Assembly (NCBI RefSeq): GCF_900113765.1
Contig: NZ_FOQO01000001.1
Span: forward strand, 682,001 to 746,000
Length of the DNA stretch: 64,000 nucleotides
Direction: 5' to 3'
From: Parapedobacter indicus
GTDB lineage: Bacteria > Bacteroidota > Bacteroidia > Sphingobacteriales > Sphingobacteriaceae
Each line of letters begins with the position of its first letter. Positions within the stretch are counted from its first letter, which is position 1. Positions 1 to 11,400 of this stretch are shown here, in pieces. The notes below the pieces were generated by a model. The model did not search any database. It was given only the letters and a program-made list of their open reading frames with translations, and had not been told where the DNA came from. The position numbers and the translations under genes were made by a program.

Positions 1-1
1 T

Positions 2-70
2 ACCAATTTTTTCCAAGCTGCTGATTACGTTTGGGATAAAATGACAACTTCAAAACAATGTGGTAAATAA
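2..70 (+). CDS. possible 3' end of an upstream gene (partial)
   Basis: An open frame enters from the left edge and ends at TAA (68-70), giving 22 residues that include AADYVWDKM. It is too short to identify. It could be the C-terminus of the gene before mnmA or just chance open frame; nothing else supports it. Confidence 0.3.
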   Translation, partial: TNFFQAADYVWDKMTTSKQCGK

Positions 71-78
71 AATAGGTG

Positions 79-86
79 TATCTTTG
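79..86 (+). promoter_or_regulatory. TAnnTTTG -7 box upstream of mnmA
   Basis: TATCTTTG matches the Bacteroidota -7 consensus TAnnTTTG and lies 18 bases before the mnmA ATG. No convincing TTTG -33 box is seen at the usual distance. Confidence 0.5.
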
Positions 87-103
87 CGTTTTTATACATA
101 ACG

Positions 104-1192
104 ATGAGTAAAAGAGGAAGAGTATTGGTTGCCATGAGTGGGGGAGTGGACAGTTCGGTGGCGGCCGTGATGCTCCACGAACAGGGGTACGAAGTAATTG
201 GGCTAACCATGAAAACCTGGGATTATGCTTCCTCGGGAGGTTCTTCCAAGGAGACAGGTTGTTGCAGCTTGGACAGCATTAATGATGCACGTGCACTGGC
301 TGTATCGTATGGTTTTCCGCACTATATACTGGATATTCGCGGTGAATTCGGTGATTTTGTCATTGATAATTTTGTGGACGAGTATTTAGCGGGTCGGACC
401 CCCAATCCGTGTGTACTCTGCAATACCCATATCAAGTGGGAGGCGCTTCTCAAGCGCGCGGATAAATTGGACTGCGAATTTATAGCCACAGGCCATTACG
501 CCAATATTCGGCAACAGGAAAACGGCCGGTACGTCATTTCCAAAGGGAGAGATACGCACAAAGATCAATCGTATGTACTTTGGGGTGTATCGCAGGAAAA
601 TCTTGCGCGCACGCAATTTCCGCTGGGCAGTTTTACGAAAACCGAGATCCGCCAGATGGCTGCGGAGATGGGGCAACTGGAGCTCGCCAGCAAGTCGGAA
701 AGCTATGAGATTTGTTTTGTTCCCGATAACGATTACCGCGCATTTCTCCGTCATCGCGTAGAAGACATTGACGACCGGATCGGGCCGGGTAATTTTGTGT
801 TGGCCGACGGCACCGTGGTGGGGAAGCATCAGGGATATCCATATTATACGGTGGGTCAACGAAAGGGGCTAGGCATTGCGTTGGGACGCCCTATATTCGT
901 CACGCAAATATTGCCTGAAAGCAATACGGTTGTACTGGGTGACGAACATGAACTACAACAACACGAGGCTTACGTAAAAAATGTAAACTTGATAAAGTAT
1001 GCGTCCATTGCTCAGCCCCTGGAAGTGGTAACTAAAATCCGCTATAAAGATGCTGGCATGACCAGTACGATCGTGCAGGAAGGCAATCGGGTAAAGGTGG
1101 ACTTCCACCATGCAGTGAAAGGAATTGCGCCGGGACAGTCAGCAGTGTTCTACGAGGAAGACGATTTGCTGGGGGGCGGCTTTTTGATGTAA
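104..1192 (+). CDS. mnmA: tRNA-specific 2-thiouridylase MnmA
   Basis: MnmA (TrmU) adds sulfur to uridine 34 of tRNA-Lys, -Glu and -Gln in the cytoplasm, using ATP and a persulfide carried on the enzyme. The N-terminus carries the PP-loop ATP-pyrophosphatase motif SGGVDSS (residues 12-18). The two active-site cysteines expected for the family are present: Cys103 in the NPCVLCN motif and Cys204 in the EICFVPDND motif. The 362-residue length is normal for the family. The ATG at 104 begins right at the conserved N-terminus and follows a TAnnTTTG box. The gene is monocistronic here and converges on gapA across a bidirectional terminator. Confidence 0.96.
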   Translation: MSKRGRVLVAMSGGVDSSVAAVMLHEQGYEVIGLTMKTWDYASSGGSSKETGCCSLDSINDARALAVSYGFPHYILDIRGEFGDFVIDNFVDEYLAGRTPNPCVLCNTHIKWEALLKRADKLDCEFIATGHYANIRQQENGRYVISKGRDTHKDQSYVLWGVSQENLARTQFPLGSFTKTEIRQMAAEMGQLELASKSESYEICFVPDNDYRAFLRHRVEDIDDRIGPGNFVLADGTVVGKHQGYPYYTVGQRKGLGIALGRPIFVTQILPESNTVVLGDEHELQQHEAYVKNVNLIKYASIAQPLEVVTKIRYKDAGMTSTIVQEGNRVKVDFHHAVKGIAPGQSAVFYEEDDLLGGGFLM

Positions 1193-1220
1193 GTGCCGAC
1201 CGGTAGCAACGCAGAGACAT

Positions 1221-1255
1221 AAAAAAGGCTCCGTACAATTACCGGAGCCTTTTTT
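1221..1255. terminator. bidirectional terminator between mnmA and gapA
   Basis: AAAAAAGGCTCCG (1221-1233) pairs perfectly with CGGAGCCTTTTTT (1243-1255) around a 9-base loop. A-tract and T-tract on the two sides suit both the plus-strand mnmA and the minus-strand gapA transcripts. Confidence 0.88.
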
Positions 1256-1282
1256 GTTGATAATCTGTTTTGGCGGATACAG

Positions 1283-3130
<1,848 letters not shown>

Positions 3131-3134
<4 letters not shown>

Positions 3135-4114
3135 ATCGACAACACATCCATCATTTCAAGCATGTCTTCACTTAGCTTGAATACCTTTTTATTTAACACT
3201 TCCTCAAGCGGAGTAGTTTTGATTTCATTACCGCGCAAGCCTACCATCACACGGGTTTCTCCTGCAAGGAGATGTCTTATGGCAGCGAAGCCAAGCCTGC
3301 TGGCCAGTACCCGGTCGAAGCTACTGGGCGATCCACCTCGCTGCAGATGCCCCAGAATGGTTACCTTTGTGTCATAAAAGTCAAACCGAGACTTCACCTC
3401 TTTAGCTACGTTGTAAGCGCCCCCGTTTTCTTCACCTTCGGCTACAATGACAATTGTAGATGACTTTTTACTTTTAGCGGCACTTTCCAGCTGGTTACAG
3501 AGGTTTGCGATGGCGGTTGACTTTTCGGGCAGCAGGATAGCTTCCGCTCCGCCCGCAATACCAGCATTCAGGGCGATGCAGCCTGAATCACGCCCCATTA
3601 CTTCAACAAAAAACAACCGGTCGTGGGATGCTGCAGTATCCCGTATTTTGTCAATGGCTTCAATCACTGTATTTGTGGCTGTGTCATAACCCAACGTGAA
3701 ATCCGAACCGTATAAATCATTGTCAATCGTACCGGGTATGCAGACGGTGGGAATGTTATGCTCTCGCGAAAGGACTTCAGCCCCCGTAAAGGTTCCGTCA
3801 CCACCTATGGCAATCAACCCGTCGATGCCTGCCATCTTTAGGTTGTCGTAGGCTTGCTTTCGACCCTCAGGTGTACGGAATGCGTCACACCGTGCGGTTT
3901 TGAGAATGGTACCACCCAATTGGATGATGTTGCTCACCGATCGGCTATTCATTTCCTGAAAATCGGCATCGATCATCCCTTGGTAGCCATGGTAGATGCC
4001 TATTACTGATTTACCGGCGTGTAATGCCGTGCGCACGGCCGCCCGGATACAGGCATTCATGCCAGGTGCGTCGCCGCCCGAAGTAAATATTCCTACTTTT
4101 GATATGCTTTGCAC
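3131..4114 (-). CDS. pfkA: ATP-dependent 6-phosphofructokinase
   Basis: Phosphorylates fructose 6-phosphate to the 1,6-bisphosphate in glycolysis. The ATP-binding glycine-rich motif GIFTSGGDAPGMN is at residues 8-20, the motif GGDGTFTGA near 104-112 and the catalytic region GTIDNDL near 127-133 (family catalytic Asp). The C-terminal allosteric domain motif HLQRGGSPSSFDR is present. The 327 residues match bacterial PfkA length. It is the first gene of the minus-strand operon with the BadF-type ATPase and gapA; its upstream region is shared with a divergent NUDIX/winged-helix regulator and contains a perfect inverted repeat. Confidence 0.96.
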
Positions 4115-4131
4115 TTTTCTAATAATCTTTT

Positions 4132-4139
4132 GTAAATTA
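4132..4139 (-). promoter_or_regulatory. possible -7 box of the pfkA operon
   Basis: On the minus strand this reads TAATTTAC, one or two mismatches from TAnnTTTG, 18 bases upstream of the pfkA ATG. The adjacent palindrome at 4151-4173 would cover the -33 region. Confidence 0.3.
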
Positions 4140-4150
4140 GCAGCACGAAT

Positions 4151-4173
4151 ATAGTGTGTATTTGCTACACTAT
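4151..4173. promoter_or_regulatory. palindromic operator candidate between pfkA and the NUDIX regulator
   Basis: ATAGTGT (4151-4157) and ACACTAT (4167-4173) are perfect inverted arms separated by 9 bases. It lies 37-59 bases upstream of pfkA and upstream of the divergent NrtR-like regulator gene, the normal place for an operator of such a regulator. Binding is inferred from position and symmetry only. Confidence 0.5.
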
Positions 4174-4294
4174 TAAATTTTTCACGATTTATTTTTCAAC
4201 TTGAAGGGTTTAAAGTGAGCAAACTTAGATAAATTATTGATTTTTTTAATCATCTTTTTTTTGCATCAATGCGATCGCTTCGCTAAGTTCGCCG

Positions 4295-5062
4295 TTGATA
4301 AACAAACTTTTAAAGCGGGAATTTAACAAATTAAAATCAATTAGTAAACAAATAATCAGTACGTTGCAAGCAAATTTACCACATTTACAATCTACATTTA
4401 CCACCGACTGCGTGATCTTCGGTTTTCATGAAGGTGAACTGAAGCTGCTGCTTATTGAGCGAAACGAATATCCATTCAAGGGATGGTGGGCACTTCCTGG
4501 TTTTTTTGTAGAACACAATGAGACCATTGATGATGCAGTAAAGCGCATTTTGTATGAACATACCGGATTGAGGGGAATCTACATGGAGCAACTGTATACG
4601 TTTGGTGATTTGAAGCGACATCCACAAGGACGTATTGTCACGGTAGCTTATTACGCCTTATTGCGATTGGACGACCTAAAGAGCCAGCCCGAACCGGTAA
4701 CAGATTATGCCCGACAGGCGGTTTGGCACCCCCTAAACAATCTACCCGAATTGGCGTTTGACCATCGGCATATTATCGATAAGAGTATCTCCAAAGTACG
4801 GCGTAAAATAAGTTACAGTCCGATTGCTTTCGAATTACTACCTGAAAAGTTTACGCTTACCCAATTACAGCAACTGTATGAAGCGATATGGGGCCGGAAA
4901 TTGGATAAGCGTAACTTTCGTAAGAAAATGCTTAATTATAATATTTTAAAGGAACTGCCTGAATTCCAACGGGGCGTTTCCTACCGTGCGGCACGGTTAT
5001 ATAAATTAGATAAGCGTAAATATGCTAAAGTATTCCAGAATGAACTGACATTTGCTCGGTAA
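4295..5062 (+). CDS. NUDIX-domain transcriptional regulator (NrtR/AraR-like) with degenerate NUDIX box
   Basis: 255 residues: a NUDIX domain (about residues 35-155, from TTDCVIFGF) followed by a winged-helix DNA-binding region (about 165-245, including FTLTQLQQLYEAIWG and NFRKKML). This architecture is that of NrtR-type regulators, which in Bacteroidota control sugar or NAD genes. The NUDIX box is degenerate: the normal R-E-x2-E-E core reads R-I-L-Y-E-H, so hydrolase activity is unlikely and ligand sensing is the probable role. The TTG at 4295 is the only upstream start in frame; a TTG within the conserved region (near 4361) is an alternative. Divergent from pfkA, which it may regulate. Confidence 0.82.
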   Translation: MINKLLKREFNKLKSISKQIISTLQANLPHLQSTFTTDCVIFGFHEGELKLLLIERNEYPFKGWWALPGFFVEHNETIDDAVKRILYEHTGLRGIYMEQLYTFGDLKRHPQGRIVTVAYYALLRLDDLKSQPEPVTDYARQAVWHPLNNLPELAFDHRHIIDKSISKVRRKISYSPIAFELLPEKFTLTQLQQLYEAIWGRKLDKRNFRKKMLNYNILKELPEFQRGVSYRAARLYKLDKRKYAKVFQNELTFAR

Positions 5063-5170
5063 GGATTTATAATCTTGCTCAAATCTCGTGTTCGAATTTC
5101 AATCTAAGCCTTGCCATAGGGTTGTCACTGGCAACATTTTTCTTTGCCTTTTACTAGGGTTTGTAAATAT

Positions 5171-5216
5171 TGTGTCATAACGTGGCCGGATAATTGGTCT
5201 CCGACACATTTTTTTT
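5171..5216 (+). terminator. weak terminator after the NUDIX regulator
   Basis: TGTGTC (5171-5176) pairs with GACACA (5203-5208), followed by a T-run (5209-5216). The loop is long, so this is only a candidate. The remainder of 5063-5289 is AT-rich and holds the tetR upstream region. Confidence 0.35.
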
Positions 5217-5241
5217 GGTGAAATGCGATTGAACTTTTACT

Positions 5242-5268
5242 TTTGACCAATTTTTAAAAATAGTCAAA
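5242..5268. promoter_or_regulatory. inverted repeat upstream of tetR (candidate operator)
   Basis: TTTGAC at 5242-5247 and GTCAAA at 5263-5268 flank ATTTTT/AAAAAT, forming a near-perfect 27-base palindrome ending 21 bases before the tetR start. TetR-family repressors usually autoregulate through such sites; this one would control the whole tetR-tolC-adaptor-RND operon. Confidence 0.5.
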
Positions 5269-5289
5269 TGGTAAAAAGGTAAAATCGGA

Positions 5290-5883
5290 ATGGTGGATGA
5301 TAAAAAAGATTTGATTATCGGTGCGGCATTGAAACGGTTTTCACGCTTCGGCATTGCGAAAACAACGATGAGTGAGGTTGCGGACGATTTAAAGCTGTCG
5401 AAGGCAAATTTGTATTACTATTTTCCGGATAAGTTTTCGTTAATAGAGGCGATTGTCTATCAGATCATTGAAGAAAGTGATGTAACGATTAATCATGCGT
5501 TAGAGACAATCACCGATACGCTCGGTTTATTGATTCGCATGTTAGATATAAAGAAAGAATATTTTGAAAAATATTACATGCTTATCCTCAATTTACAGGA
5601 GATGAATATAAGCGATGAAAAATGGGTACAGCTTTCAGAAAAGATGTTTCAACGGGAAGTGGGGACGATTTCAAAGATATTCAAAAAAGGAATTGACAAC
5701 GGTGAGCTTGTAACATTTGACGTTACATCTACGTCTGAATTGTATGTTGCTATGGTACGAGGGCTTGCCATGTTCTGTGATCGTGCGACACCACACGCAC
5801 TGTTAGACAGAGACGAAGTGAACCGCATTTTGGAAAAGCAAAAACAGGCCGCTGCTATTTTCATCAACGGCATCAAAAAATAA
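5290..5883 (+). CDS. TetR/AcrR-family transcriptional regulator
   Basis: 197 residues. The N-terminal 60 residues form a TetR-type helix-turn-helix (AALKRFSRFGIAKTTMSEVADDLKLS-type core with KANLYYYFPDK at about 39-49). The C-terminal part is helical and variable, as expected for the ligand pocket. It is followed 14 bases later by a tolC-like gene and then the adaptor and RND pump genes, so it is most likely the local repressor of this efflux operon. A 27-base palindrome just upstream is its probable operator. Inducer unknown. Confidence 0.9.
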   Translation: MVDDKKDLIIGAALKRFSRFGIAKTTMSEVADDLKLSKANLYYYFPDKFSLIEAIVYQIIEESDVTINHALETITDTLGLLIRMLDIKKEYFEKYYMLILNLQEMNISDEKWVQLSEKMFQREVGTISKIFKKGIDNGELVTFDVTSTSELYVAMVRGLAMFCDRATPHALLDRDEVNRILEKQKQAAAIFINGIKK

Positions 5884-5897
5884 CATTCAACGAACAT

Positions 5898-7268
5898 ATG
5901 AGTACATTTAAAATGAATATGCGACTGGCGATAGCAATACTATCCATAGGTTTATTGGGAAGTGGCACAGTTTCAGCCCAGGAAACCTTGACGCTTAAGG
6001 AGGCGCTCGAGTATGCATTGAATAATAGTGAAGTATTGAGTAAGGCGCGTCTTGAAATTGAGGGAGGAAGACATAAGGTTGCGGAAGTACGTGCGTCGGC
6101 ACTTCCCCAAATAGACGCGACGAGCACATTGACGAATAACCTTTTGGTACAGCAGTTTGTACTTCCCGCTGAGGCTTTCGGCGGTACACCCGGTGAGTTC
6201 ATAGCCATAAAAGCCGGTCAGACATGGAATGCAATGTCACAGGTACAGCTAAATCAACAGATATTCAATCAGCAGGTTTTTACTGGATTGAAGGCAGCAA
6301 AGAGTTCGGAAGAATTCTATCGGTTGTCTGCTGAGTTAGCCGAAGAAAATCTGATCCAGCAAGTTGCCACCAATTATTATCAGGTGATTATTACGCGTCA
6401 GCAAATGAGTGTTATTGACGCAAACATCGAACGGGTATCCCAACTGGAAAAAATGATCGGCAGCCAATTTGAGTTGGGATTGGCGAAAAAGATCGATCTC
6501 GATCGAGTTAAAGTTAATAAATCGAACTTGGCAGCCCAGCGTGAGCAATTGGAATATGCCGTTGTGCAACAAGAAAATTTATTGAAGTATTACATGGGAA
6601 TGCCTGTCGGCCAACAAATTGTTATCCCCGATACCGAGGTTGACAAGTTGGAAAGTGAGGCAATATCCTTATTTGACGGCGGTACCGTTGATGTCGAAAA
6701 ATTGCTAGATTTTCAACTGTTAAAAAAACAAGAAGATTTACTAGCACTGCAAAGGAAAGCCTATCAAGCTGAATTTTATCCCAACTTATCGATCGGCGGT
6801 AATTACGTTTATAATACCCAGAGCGATAAGCTGAACGTTTATTCTTCCAAGGCACTTAATTTTGATATGTCTGCTGTAACGTTAACGCTGAGAATTCCAA
6901 TATTCGATGGTAACGCTCGCAGGTCAAGGGTGCGACAGGCGAACGTGGAGCTGAAAAAGGTACACGAAGATTTAAGAAGTACATCAAACGCATTGACAAT
7001 GGCTTATGAAAATGCGAGGATTCAGATAAAAAACAGTTTGAATACCATTGAGTCTCAACGTGCGAATAAGGAATTTGCGGAAGAAGTATTTAACAGCACA
7101 CAAAACAATTATCAAAATGGATTAGCTAGTCTCACCGATTTGTTAACTGCGGAAACAGACTTAGTAGCTGCTCAAAATAGTTATAACGAGGCGTTATTAA
7201 ATTACAAAGTGGCGCAAATCGAACTCGTGAAATCAAACGGCCAAATTAAATCATTAGTAAACGAATAA
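5898..7268 (+). CDS. TolC-family outer membrane efflux protein
   Basis: 456 residues with an N-terminal signal peptide (ends near VSAQE, residue 29), followed by two repeats of the long alpha-helical/beta-barrel TolC unit: LTLKEALEYALNNSEVLSKA near the N-terminus and a second repeat starting around residue 265. Forms the outer-membrane exit duct of a tripartite pump. It sits between tetR and the periplasmic adaptor gene (20-base spacing), which is the usual Bacteroidota order. No odd features. Confidence 0.93.
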   Translation: MSTFKMNMRLAIAILSIGLLGSGTVSAQETLTLKEALEYALNNSEVLSKARLEIEGGRHKVAEVRASALPQIDATSTLTNNLLVQQFVLPAEAFGGTPGEFIAIKAGQTWNAMSQVQLNQQIFNQQVFTGLKAAKSSEEFYRLSAELAEENLIQQVATNYYQVIITRQQMSVIDANIERVSQLEKMIGSQFELGLAKKIDLDRVKVNKSNLAAQREQLEYAVVQQENLLKYYMGMPVGQQIVIPDTEVDKLESEAISLFDGGTVDVEKLLDFQLLKKQEDLLALQRKAYQAEFYPNLSIGGNYVYNTQSDKLNVYSSKALNFDMSAVTLTLRIPIFDGNARRSRVRQANVELKKVHEDLRSTSNALTMAYENARIQIKNSLNTIESQRANKEFAEEVFNSTQNNYQNGLASLTDLLTAETDLVAAQNSYNEALLNYKVAQIELVKSNGQIKSLVNE

Positions 7269-7288
7269 ATCATCATCAATTTATACAA

Positions 7289-8368
7289 ATGAAACGAATC
7301 ATCATTACCATCGTTGTCGTAATCGGGGTGTTGGCCCTCATCGGCTGGGTATTAAGTAAAAATAAGGCTGAAAATGAGGCGAAGACCGCTGTCGTAGCCC
7401 AGACGGGTGGAGCCATCGTTGTGAATGCCGCCAAGGTAAGCCGCCAGCCACTGGTGCTTGATTTTTCAGCCAACGGCAATTTTGCAGCAAATCAGGACCT
7501 GCTTCTTAAATCGGAGGTTAGTGGTCGCGTTACGCGTATTTTGGCGAAAGAAGGGGCCCGCGTGGGTAAGGGACAAGTATTGGCGTTGGTTGATCCCGAA
7601 ATCATTAACCTTGATAAGCAGGCAGCAGAAGACGCTCTTCAGAAATTAAAAACGGATTACGAACGTTATAAAAGTTCCTTTGAAACAGGCGGCGTAACCC
7701 GCGCACAACTTGACGACATCGAGTTGCAACTCCGGAATGCGGAAATCCGATTACAACAGGCCAACCGCCGTGTACAGGATGCCAACATCAAATCGCCTAT
7801 TAATGGTATCATCAATCGCCGTGACATCGAAGTAGGAGCTTACCTGTCGCAGGGGACCGAGCTTTTCGAAATCGTGGACTTATCGCAGTTAAAGTTAAAA
7901 ATAACTGCCAATGAGACGCAGGTTGTCAACTTGAAGGTAGGCGACAAAGTAACCATCGTGAGCACGGTTTTTCCAGACAAAGAATTTAATGGTACAATCA
8001 GTTTTATCGCCGCAAAAGCCGATAATACACTGAACTATCCGGTAGAAATCACGGTGGATAACAGTGCTTCCTCCGAACTGAAAGCGGGGATGTATGCGAC
8101 TGCACACTTCAAATTTCCCCAACAGAATCCGACAATCCTCATTCCTCGGGGCTCATTTGTGGGGGGAGTAAACAGCAATCAAGTATATGTACTTGAAGCT
8201 GACAGCATTGCCGCAATCCGTAAAGTGGTGGCCGGACGAATCTTTGGTGAGCAAGTGGAAATATTGCAGGGACTGGAAGAAGGTGAAACGGTGATTACCA
8301 GCGGACAGATCAACTTGGTTGACGGAGCCAAGGTACAGGCCCAGGTCGATTCTGCTGCCAATCGCTAA
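7289..8368 (+). CDS. RND efflux periplasmic adaptor (membrane fusion protein)
   Basis: 359 residues. One N-terminal membrane anchor (residues 4-22), then the lipoyl-like half motif (LLKSEVSGRVTRILAKEGARV, about 71-91), a coiled-coil hairpin (about 103-165), the second lipoyl half (ANIKSPINGIINRR) and beta-barrel domains. Bridges the inner-membrane RND pump and the TolC duct. Lies 20 bases after the tolC-like gene and 46 bases before the pump gene. HlyD/AcrA-type family is clear; the exported compounds are not. Confidence 0.93.
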   Translation: MKRIIITIVVVIGVLALIGWVLSKNKAENEAKTAVVAQTGGAIVVNAAKVSRQPLVLDFSANGNFAANQDLLLKSEVSGRVTRILAKEGARVGKGQVLALVDPEIINLDKQAAEDALQKLKTDYERYKSSFETGGVTRAQLDDIELQLRNAEIRLQQANRRVQDANIKSPINGIINRRDIEVGAYLSQGTELFEIVDLSQLKLKITANETQVVNLKVGDKVTIVSTVFPDKEFNGTISFIAAKADNTLNYPVEITVDNSASSELKAGMYATAHFKFPQQNPTILIPRGSFVGGVNSNQVYVLEADSIAAIRKVVAGRIFGEQVEILQGLEEGETVITSGQINLVDGAKVQAQVDSAANR

Positions 8369-8377
8369 TGGATAATG

Positions 8378-8414
8378 TCTCAAATCTGATGTCTAACATC
8401 TCATATCTCAAATC
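8378..8414 (+). repeat. short direct repeats in adaptor-pump spacer
   Basis: TCTCAAATC occurs at 8378-8386 and again at 8406-8414, with related TCTAACATC and TCATATCTC units between. The second copy abuts the pump ATG, so the spacer lacks an evident Shine-Dalgarno. Confidence 0.45.
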
Positions 8415-11400
8415 ATGAAGATAGCAGAAATATCGATAAAACGCCCATCCATCGTCATCGTGGTATTTACCGTGCTGACCTTGCTGGGTATTATGAGCTA
8501 CTTCTCGTTGAATTACGAGTTGCTCCCCAAATTCACTCCCAGTGTGGTATCCATTACCACAATCTATCCGGGGGCGTCGCCGAGTGAGGTGGAAAATACG
8601 GTGACCAAGAAAATAGAAGACGCGGTGGCTTCGCTGGAAAACATCAAGAAACTCGACGCAACTTCTTTCGAGAGTTTATCGTTGGTTATCATCGAGCTGA
8701 ATAGCGGCACGGATGTAGACTATGCGCTCAACGATGCACAGCGAAAGGTAAACGCCATCCTGTCGGAATTGCCGGATGATGCCGAGGCCCCCTCTTTGGC
8801 CAAGTTTTCCATGGACGACCTGCCCATCGTATCGCTTGCTGCCACGGGCAATATGGATGCCGCCGCATTTTACGATCTGGTCGATAAACGTATCCAGCCG
8901 GTGCTTTCGCGGGTACCCGGTGTGGCTCAAGTAAATTTAATCGGTGGACAGGAACGTGAAATCCAGGTAAGTATTGATGCTTCCAAGTTGGAAGGGTATG
9001 GATTGTCTATTATGCAGGTGCAACAGGCAGTCCTTACGTCTAACCTCGACTTCCCCACAGGTAGTGTAAAGACCCAAAATCAGGACATCCTGGTTCGCCT
9101 GGCGGGTAAGTACAAATCGGTAGAGGAGTTGCGAAACTTGGTCATTGCAACGACCGAAACGGGCGCGCAGGTGCGAGTACGCGATGTAGCGGACGTGCAG
9201 GACACCCAAAAAGATGTTGAAAAGATTGCACGGGTGAACCAACAGAGCGCGTTGCTGCTCCAGGTATTGAAACAGTCGGATGCCAACGCCGTGGAAGTGA
9301 GCCGGGGTACGCAGGAAATCATCACGCAATTGATGAAGACCTATGAGAAGGAGGGACTTAAGATCGAGATTGCGAATGACAGTTCCACCTATACGCTCGA
9401 GTCGGCCGACTCCGTCATCCACGACTTGTTCCTGGCAGTAATTCTCGTGGCCGTGGTGATGCTTTTCTTCCTGCACAGCCTTCGGAATGCGGTGATCGTT
9501 ATGGTGGCTATCCCTGCATCGCTGATTGCGACCTTCATTGGAATTAATCTCTTTGGATACACACTGAACCTGATGTCACTTCTAGGTTTGTCGCTGGTGG
9601 TAGGTATTTTGGTGGACGATGCGATTGTGGTAATTGAGAATATTTATCGCCACATGGAGATGGGCAAGAATAAGGTGCGGGCTTCTTACGATGCGGCGAA
9701 GGAAATCGGATTTACGGTTATTTCCATAACGATGGTTATCGTAGTTGTGTTCCTTCCCATTGCAATCAGTACCGGTATGGTTTCCGACATCCTCCGCGAG
9801 TTCTGTGTGGTGGTCGTGATTGCCACGTTGCTCAGTTTGGTGGCTTCATTTACCATTGTACCATTGCTTACCTCGCGTTTCGGGAAACTAGAACGTGTGT
9901 CGGACAAGAATATTTTCGGGCGGTTTGTTCTTTGGTTCGAAAACCAACTGCACCGGTTTACCCGCTGGGTTACCGAGGTGTTGAAATGGGCGCTTGATCA
10001 CAAATTCATCACACTGGCAACCGTGACCGTCTTGCTGTTTGCTTCGTTTGGATTGGTTGCCGGTGGTTACATCGGAGGGGAATTCTTCGCACAGGGCGAC
10101 CGTGGCGAGTTCTTGGTTCAGGTGGAGATGCCCAAAGATGCTTCCATTGAACAGACCAACCAAATGACTCGGAAGGCAGAACAGTATATCAGTTCCAAGC
10201 CGGAAGTAGTATCGCTGATCACTACAGTGGGGCAATCTAACGATGGGTTCGTGGGAACCCAGGCAACCGCTTATAAATCGGAGATTACGGTGAAGCTTGT
10301 TGGACGGGAAGGTCGTGAAGATCCGAGCAACGTTTATGCAGCAAAGTTGAAACGGGAACTGGAAAAGGAACTAGTGGGAGCAAAGGTCAAGACTGTGCCG
10401 ATCAGTATCGTAGGTTTTGCCGAGCAGGCACCGTTGGAAATGGTAGTCATCGGCTCTGATCTGGACAGCGTATTAACCTATGCAGAAGCCATATTGGACC
10501 GCGTGCGCAAGATTCCGGGTACTTCGGAAGCCAAACTTTCCGTGGAAGGTGGTACACCGGAAATTACCGTAGAGGTTGACCGCGATAAGATGGCTGCGCT
10601 GGGCCTGAACCTACAAACGGTAGGTGGTGTCATGCAGACTGCATTTAATGGTAATACCGACGGTAAATTCCGTTCGGGTGAATACGAATATGATATTAAT
10701 ATCCGCTTTGACGATTACGACCGTAAAAATGTGGACGACGTGCGGAACCTGCAATTTACGAATAGCATGGGCCAATTGGTCCGGTTGTCGCAGTTTGCTT
10801 CCATACGCGAGGGTTCCGGTCCGAGTCAGCTGGAGCGGAGAGACAAGAGCACGTCTGTGAAAGTACAATCCCAGGTTGTCGGCCGTCCGGTGAGTGCGAT
10901 TGCTGCAGATCTGGAGAGCCAGCTTTCCGAGATTCCAACACCGAGCGGTGTAAGCTACGTTTGGAGTGGCGATATGGAACAACAGTCGGAAGGGTTTGGT
11001 ACCTTGGGGATTGCATTGCTGGCATCGGTGTTGCTGGTATACTTCATCATGGTGGCCTTATACGATAGCTTCGTGTATCCCTTTGTGGTGATGTTCTCTA
11101 TTCCACTGTCTATCATCGGAGCGTTGCTCGCATTAGCGTTGAGCAATAATACGCTGAACATATTCACCATACTCGGTTTGATTATGTTGATCGGTTTGGT
11201 AGCGAAAAACGCCATTATTTTGGTTGATTTTACCAACCACCTCAAGTCGGAAGGCAAATCTACCCGGGAGGCCTTGATTCTGGCTAACCATGCGCGGCTA
11301 CGCCCGATCCTCATGACCACGATTGCCATGGTGTTCGGGATGTTCCCCATTGCCATCGCAACCGGTCCCAGTGCGGAGTGGAAAAATGGTCTCGCGTGGG

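Noticed and set aside
386..859. Minus-strand open frame inside mnmA
   Set aside because: Antisense shadow of a well-identified gene with no family features.
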